Assembly: GCF_019649055.1 (NCBI RefSeq)
Contig: NW_026570225.1
Location: 2,170,001 to 2,234,000, forward strand
Origin: Paramacrobiotus metropolitanus
Lineage: Eukaryota > Tardigrada > Eutardigrada > Parachela > Macrobiotidae
Direction: 5' to 3'
DNA length: 64,000 bases
The position numbers were made by a program, and so were the translations under genes. Shown here piece by piece: positions 58,627 to 64,000 of the stretch (the stretch's first letter is position 1; every line of letters starts with the position of its first letter). The notes under the pieces are model-generated. The model did no database searches, was not told the origin of the DNA, and saw only the letters and a list, made by a program, of their open reading frames with translations.

Positions 58627-59018
58627 TAGTGTTGGGTAGTAAAAGTCCCTGCCAATATATTTACTATTTTTACTATCTGCTTTTGGAGATTTACTTACTT
58701 TTACTAACTAATGACAATTTTTCAGGACTTTTACTTACTTTTACTTACTATTTTAATTTTTCAAAGGACATTTACTTACTAAATTAAAGTAAATTTAATA
58801 AATTTAATTTAGCGTTAAATTTTTTAACTACATTAGTTTGGAGGTGCAACAGAACACTGCAGACGAATTTGTTATGCACCGAAAATGGTTGCATTTATCG
58901 AGTTTATTTATCATTATTTTTTATGCACTTACTGTACTATTTGCTAAACTTTTAATATTAGGCGGACTTTTACTAAGTAAATGGCCGTTATTTAATTTTA
59001 TTTAGTAGCACAACACTA
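58627..59018. mobile_element. hAT-type MITE with 8-bp target duplication
   Basis: The ends TAGTGTTGGGTAGTAAAAG and TTTAGTAGCACAACACTA are imperfect inverted repeats. An exact 8-bp duplication CTAAACAC flanks them (58619..58626 and 59019..59026). The 392-bp interior is rich in TTTACTTACT repeats and codes for nothing. The 8-bp duplication and TAGTGTTG end are typical of hAT elements. Confidence 0.82.
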
Positions 59019-59026
59019 CTAAACAC

Positions 59027-60278
59027 GGTAAAACACCTAATAAAGTAGGAGCGCGGCACTCAGTGCACTGGCATTTTACATCAACGCCAGATCTAATGGA
59101 AAAAAACAAGATCAACAGAAACTGCACGTTATTCTTCAGAAATGGTGCATCGAATGGAAACTTCAATTTTGAACATATTGTTCACAGTCAGTAGTGGAGA
59201 CATTTCGTGAAAAACATGGTACAGTATGTCCTAATGCCACGGGTACCGTGTCACGTGTGCGTTCTGTTACATATACTGCATCCATATTTTTGTAAAAAGT
59301 AAAAGCATGCCAGCCGAGTCTGCAGCCGACTAATTATAATCCCAACATTAAAACAGAATTGTTCGTACGATGTGAAATAAGTGTCGAATGATAAGTTCGT
59401 ATGATGTGTATAAGTGTCGAATCGGTTACTGCTTTTAAATCGTAAAAAAAAACATTTCTCATTATTTTCATGGTGTTTGTCAGAATTTGACATACTGTAT
59501 TCAGCATACTGATGGTGAGCTTACAAGTTAGCTTACGGGCAGTTGTACTAGTACCGGCTACTAGTACTGTACAACACAGATTAACAGTGCGGCGAAACTG
59601 GCTGCATTATTAATTTTCATCATTCATCCAGAATATACTGCAGTATCCTGTATCGTGTATGCACAGATAAACACTTTTCCAAGCAGTGGAAAGTGCCGAA
59701 AAAGACTAAGTACTAGTACTGTAATGAAACATGAAAATACACCTATTAAATTTTGCTTCTTGAATCACTATTACGTGTACAGTACTTTCAATTCAAGAGG
59801 CAAAATCTGAGTTAACTAGTGCGACAACGAATGCGAGTGGAAACTGGAAACCGAACAACGAATGCAAAAGAAATTTAACAAATACGAACTTCATTAACCG
59901 TAAGCCTAATTCTCGGAAGATAAACGAAAAATACGGAGACAAGCTACTGCGTGACCGATGCTTCGCGATGAATTGAAGAATAAGAAATCGAATTCGAATA
60001 TTCTGATCGCAGCAATATGCTGCGATTTGCGATACGAGTACTGAGAGCTGGAGCAGAAACTACTGTACACAGTACACGCAAAGAGAAAATTAATAAAGAA
60101 AAATCAACACGCGTGACGAGAGCTGAATATAGCGCCAACACGACTTGAAAAAGTGATAAAAAATGCAGCCATTCGATACGGATCCTTCGCAGCTTGTTGC
60201 ATGATGAAAAACACTCAAATTCTCTGATCGGTGCGCTGTTCTAGATACAGATAACTGAAGTACTCTTACAGTACGGCG
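59027..60278. other. no gene seen
   Basis: Unique AT-rich spacer between two transposons. Confidence 0.4.
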
Positions 60279-60280
60279 TA

Positions 60281-61286
60281 CAGTAAAATCTGTGAGATTG
60301 AACATCTGCGAACATTGAACACAACACGGCTTTACATTGAACGCTCGCGCCTAGGAACCGGCGCGTCTCGTAGACTACTCGTATAACATAGGGGGGCCAC
60401 CGCGAATATTGAACATCTGTGTAAACTATAAAGTGAACATTGAACGCTTTACTCGGAACCGCACTAATAAAATGACGCTGTTCAGTTTGAACAAAGGCAA
60501 AAAATCCGGCTCCGGTATGTGAGAAAGACGGCAGAGAGAGAATAACTTTGAACAATACCGTTTTAAAATGCGCATTTTTCGCTTGTTTTCACACAACATT
60601 GCAGTTTGTCATCTAAACAGCTGTGAGGAGGAGTTGCCTCCCCGCACACCCGCACTGGTGCGGGTGCTAAGTTGTTTTGCTGTTTTTCGATAGTGATTTT
60701 CTCCATCTGCCAGATCTTCGGTCTGGTAGATTCTTCAGTTGCTAGCCATCGTCGTCTGAGTAACTTGCTGTTCTTTTTAGCCCCGCAGCATTCTGCTGCG
60801 GGAGCCGGGAGCATCTGTAGTGCTATGTGAATGGGATATAAAGTGTGCAGTTGATTGTCGGGTGTCTTGCGTTTCCGCATAACTCGTAGTATACAACACT
60901 GCTCACTCTGCAGGATAGATTCCGTTTCTGTCTCTGTCCGTGGATTCTTCCTAGATCCACCATCATACAGCTGACTCTGTTTCGTTGATCTACAATGTTT
61001 TCGCATCGAGATGGCGTTAAAGGTTTCAATAGTTGGGCGCAACTGGGCGCAATTGCTTTGAGATTACTGTACTTATTTACTTTGCAGTATAAGCTTATCC
61101 TTTGAAAAGACTATGCACAACAGGGGGATGTACCCCCGATAGCTGCCTTTGGGGGTCTGTCTTGCTGCCCCTGGGGGGCCCCCCAAGTTGGTTCACCCGG
61201 GGGCAGCTACTGCGAATATTGAACACTCGTCTACTTTGAACACTTTTGAAGGAACCGTAGGTGTTCAATGTACACAGATTTTACTG
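60281..61286. mobile_element. pogo/Tigger-like element, TA-flanked
   Basis: Both ends read CAGTAAAATCTGTG inward and are bounded by TA (60279..60280 and 61287..61288). The words ATTGAACAT, ATTGAACAC and ATTGAACGC recur at least six times just inside the ends, as candidate transposase-binding sites. The 1006-bp interior includes a 159-residue minus frame (60563..61042) without recognisable transposase motifs, and small GC hairpins (CACCCGCAC/GTGCGGGTG). Non-autonomous. Confidence 0.78.
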
Positions 61287-61513
61287 TATTTCGCTTTGCA
61301 GTGCGTACAGCAGCGAGTAATTCGGATAAACATGATTAGAGAACGGTTTTGAAGTCCATAAGAAAAAATAATACTGCTAAACGGTAAACTTACTTCCGAC
61401 GTTCTGAGTGAGTTTATAAGAAACTGTACGGTTTTGCCACAGATAAGACTAGAAAGTAATTATAAGGATGTACTAGTAATACTTCTATCTATATAATATA
61501 TGTTATTAGTTAA

Positions 61514-61658
61514 GTACCTGTTATTTTTAACGTTTTGTTAAAAAAAGTGCCCAAGTTACCAAGTACAATACATAACCGTCTTGTTACAAGACGGTTATGT
61601 ATTGTAGTTGGTAACTTGGGCACTTTTTTTAATAAAACGTTAGAAAAATTACAGGTAC
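61514..61658. repeat. 145-bp near-perfect palindrome
   Basis: Arms of 71 and 73 bases (61514..61584, 61586..61658) meet with a single-base centre. They start GTACCTGTTATTTTTAACG and end in the complement, with only a handful of differences. Confidence 0.92.
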
Positions 61659-61659
61659 T

Positions 61660-62280
61660 CTTATATTCTTATTTGAATAACTCAATAATGGTTACGAATC
61701 CATTTATTATATCGTAAACCTTTCCATGTAGAATATTGTACAACTGATTAATTAATTTAAAAGCGTGCGAAACCAAACTAATGAAGGTTAAAAAACATTT
61801 TACTGTTGTAATCGTCGCCAGTGGTCGAATCTGCTTAGTGCTTACTTGAGTAAGGCCTTAGGGTCCCGAAACCCGTTCCGTGTTCTAGCCTTCGCCTGCG
61901 GCTGCTTCAGTGTTCGAGCCTATGAGGAACCTCAAAATAACATATCCGTGAACCCAGAAATTTACTATTTCAGCCGATGTGATGAAATTTTTAGCGAAAT
62001 CTGGCAGGTACTGTAGTTACTGTAAGGTTGTATACCTTACTACAGCTTACCAGTTACCAAGTTGTGATTTCCTGACGCAACTAGTCCAGGACAAAAAATA
62101 AAGTATAAAGGATCGCTGATGGGCCCAATCATGAAACAATAGCTCAATTCAGCAACAGTACAAGTACAGTGAAGTACGATGATAGCACGACAAAGACAAC
62201 GTGTAACATTCGTAAATCTACCGAACAATAAAGACAGTCAGACAAAACAATATCAGCATAAAACTCAGAATCTCCACACG
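61660..62280. other. no gene seen
   Basis: Spacer without recognisable genes or repeats. Confidence 0.4.
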
Positions 62281-62283
62281 CCA

Positions 62284-62947
62284 CACCAACTAGATCACTG
62301 GTTGAATGGCGAAAACGCGCCGAAGCGCTTTGGGGTAATACTCGCCCCAGATCCCATCGGGCATGACACACAGAGACTCCGAATTTACACCTCCACGTCC
62401 CATCCACCCATCCAGAGGGTTCGGGAGATCCACTCCACGGTCCAATGTGAGCGAAACGACAGCTTCCAGAATGAACATCCATGCGTTCCCGAAAACAGAA
62501 AACACAGAGCCCCCGAACGCTGCACCAACTAGGTCACTGGTTGAACGGCGAAAACGCGCCGAAGCGCTTTGGGTTAATACTCGCCCCAGATCACATCGAG
62601 CACAACATCCAGAAACTCCAGGCTCCCCACCCTCAGGCCGCATGAATCCGGAATGCGAAAATGACGTATGCAAGCGACGGCAGGTCTCGGAGTCAGCGCG
62701 GCTCCCGAGCGCACATCCATGGTTTCCAACCTCACCGTTCCCAAAAGCAAAAACAGCAGAATCCCCGAACGCTGCACCAACTAGGTCACTGGTTGAATGG
62801 CGAAAATGCGCCGAAGCGCCTGGGGTTAATACTCGCCCCAGATCACATCGAGCACAACGTTCAGAAATACCGAGCTTCCCGCCAACAGGGCCGACGAAGT
62901 CTTCTCCGCGGGATGAATTCAGGAACCGATTCAACTCCATGATATGA
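62284..62947. repeat. tandem repeat, about 240-250 bp units, open on both strands
   Basis: A conserved block starting CACCAACTAG-TCACTGGTTG and running to ATACTCGCCCCAGATC recurs at 62284, 62523 and 62775 (periods 239 and 252). The array is GC-rich compared with its flanks. A plus frame (62363..62947) and a minus frame (62290..62940) both stay open across it. The plus frame repeats NAAPTRSLVE-RRKRAEA and NTRPRSHRAQ. No family was recognised. Confidence 0.7.
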
Positions 62948-63547
62948 GAGACGGATGAACAAAGCGAATCAGATCCACCAGATGAGTATGGCGAAGTGAG
63001 ATGTTACACGGGTGCTAGAGAGCCTCCAGTGGCGGATGCTGGCAGAACCCGACCGTGAAAGCGCTCAGGACTTGTCCCTGCCAATCTGGCGTTAACCAGA
63101 ATGGCAGGGCTCAGTTTACCACACAAAAATATCCGCAAAAACAAAATGACAACACAGGAAATTCAAAACTCTAGACAAAGACTCGATAGAATATTATATT
63201 GTATAGCAGTGACTATAACTAACTCGTACAACACAGATAGCTCAATATTACAGGGAAAAACATCAATATTACAGGGAAAAACATCGTGCCACCACCAGTT
63301 TCACAACGGCATTTACGCTGTCAAACATAATTACGTCGCGTCCGGTAGGCTTACTGTACTTTGGCTTAACTGTCTGACAGCATTTTCTTTTCTCTGACCC
63401 TATGTTTAGGCCTCATCTCAATTTGTGCTGTTTCAAGATTTGAAAACACAAAGGTTAACACGGTTACGCGACCGTTTCGCTTTCGCCGTTCTGCGCAAGC
63501 ACGCAGTGCAACTTAATACGTAATTGTAAACTAGTGGTGGTTGTCAA
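62948..63547. other. no gene seen
   Basis: Includes a small hairpin (CCTGCCA / TGGCAGG, near 63077..63108) and a 22-bp tandem duplication containing TCAATATTACAGGGAAAAAC at about 63241..63285. Confidence 0.4.
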
Positions 63548-63730
63548 CCACATTGCACCGGACGCGAGCGCCAGTGCTACTGGAAAATGGTATTACTATT
63601 GGACTTGTGGAATTGGAAAAGCGTGACAGACGGTCTTTTTCGGTTTTGGCTCTGCTGTGGAAAATGCATGCTCTGCTATGGAGCGTGCATCACTTGACGA
63701 AGGCTTATCGCAGCACATCGGGTGTATAGA
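63548..63730 (+). repeat. dispersed repeat R3, plus copy
   Basis: Counterpart of 18700..18840 in opposite orientation. Its first part (ACCACAT-GTTGCACCG-GCGAGCG) occurs again at about 63790..63832. Confidence 0.6.
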
Positions 63731-64000
63731 TAGATATTACAGCGTAACAGGCTTCGTAAAGTTTAAATTTAAATACCAGTGGTGGACCGGTGGTTAATAA
63801 CCACATCGTTGCACCGAGCGCGAGCGATACTTACCGACAAAATAATGTTTGAAGTAGAATAATAAAGTTGAATTAGTGAATTGTACACAGCACATGTGTT
63901 TTTTGAACTTTTTGTTCAGATACCGCTTTCATATATTGAGAAAATCCGTCATAAATTATACACAGATATGTGTGACAGAATTTTCAGAGTTGACTGACTG
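63731..64000. other. no gene seen
   Basis: AT-rich end of the window after a partial repeat R3. Confidence 0.4.

Noticed and set aside
60563-61042. 159-residue frame as a transposase
   Set aside because: No DDE residues or helix-turn-helix pattern could be recognised, and the frame is composition-biased.
1-64000. CRISPR arrays, bacterial operons, rRNA genes
   Set aside because: None is present. Repeats are transposon- or satellite-like and genes are intron-containing.

Overview
The window is eukaryotic nuclear DNA from an invertebrate animal. Genes are split by GT-AG introns, coding density is low, and much of the rest is small transposons, tandem repeats and fold-back palindromes. Two genes can be named. 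One is a Tribbles pseudokinase. The other is a six-finger C2H2 factor of the LIN-29/Rotund/Squeeze (vertebrate ZNF362/384) group. I cannot name the species. An ecdysozoan such as a tardigrade, arthropod or nematode fits, but that is a guess.

Layout. 0.4-0.9 kb: last exons of an unidentified gene (+). 1.25-5.14 kb: C2H2 zinc-finger gene ZfA (+). 5.2-19.5 kb: mostly repeats, with one possible terminal exon (10.4 kb), a beta-tubulin C-terminal fragment (12.6 kb), a 5'-truncated LINE (13.9-15.1 kb) and a repeated-element field (13.4-18.3 kb). 19.55-25.77 kb: zinc-finger gene ZfB (+), whose introns hold several transposons. 26.2-26.9 kb: a hAT-like element. 28.9-30.9 kb: the lin-29/rotund-like gene (-). 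34.2-34.7 kb: a possible small two-exon gene (+). 36.1-36.7 kb: a miniature LTR retrotransposon (TRIM). 37.35-41.53 kb: zinc-finger gene ZfD (-). 47.28-48.81 kb: zinc-finger gene ZfF (-). 53.8 kb: a possible exon. 56.5-58.1 kb: Tribbles (-). 58.6-64 kb: a hAT-like MITE, a pogo-like element, a 145-bp palindrome and a tandem-repeat block.

ZfA, ZfB, ZfD and ZfF are paralogues. Each has one finger at the end of an early exon, then an exon of exactly 203 bp with the same intron phases (2 and 1), then a tail exon. ZfA and ZfD keep six fingers. ZfB and ZfF form a second pair with degenerating downstream fingers. Several tails carry Psi-K-x-E sequences of the SUMO-acceptor type, and most are acidic.

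The most unusual object is the 607-bp TRIM. It has two identical 178-bp LTRs, a primer-binding site matching initiator tRNA-Met, a polypurine tract and a 4-bp target duplication. Each LTR carries a tRNA-like unit with A box, B box and T-run, an arrangement recalling plant Cassandra TRIMs, which carry 5S rRNA. A second notable feature is a 74-bp-arm hairpin inside the Tribbles C-terminal coding region.
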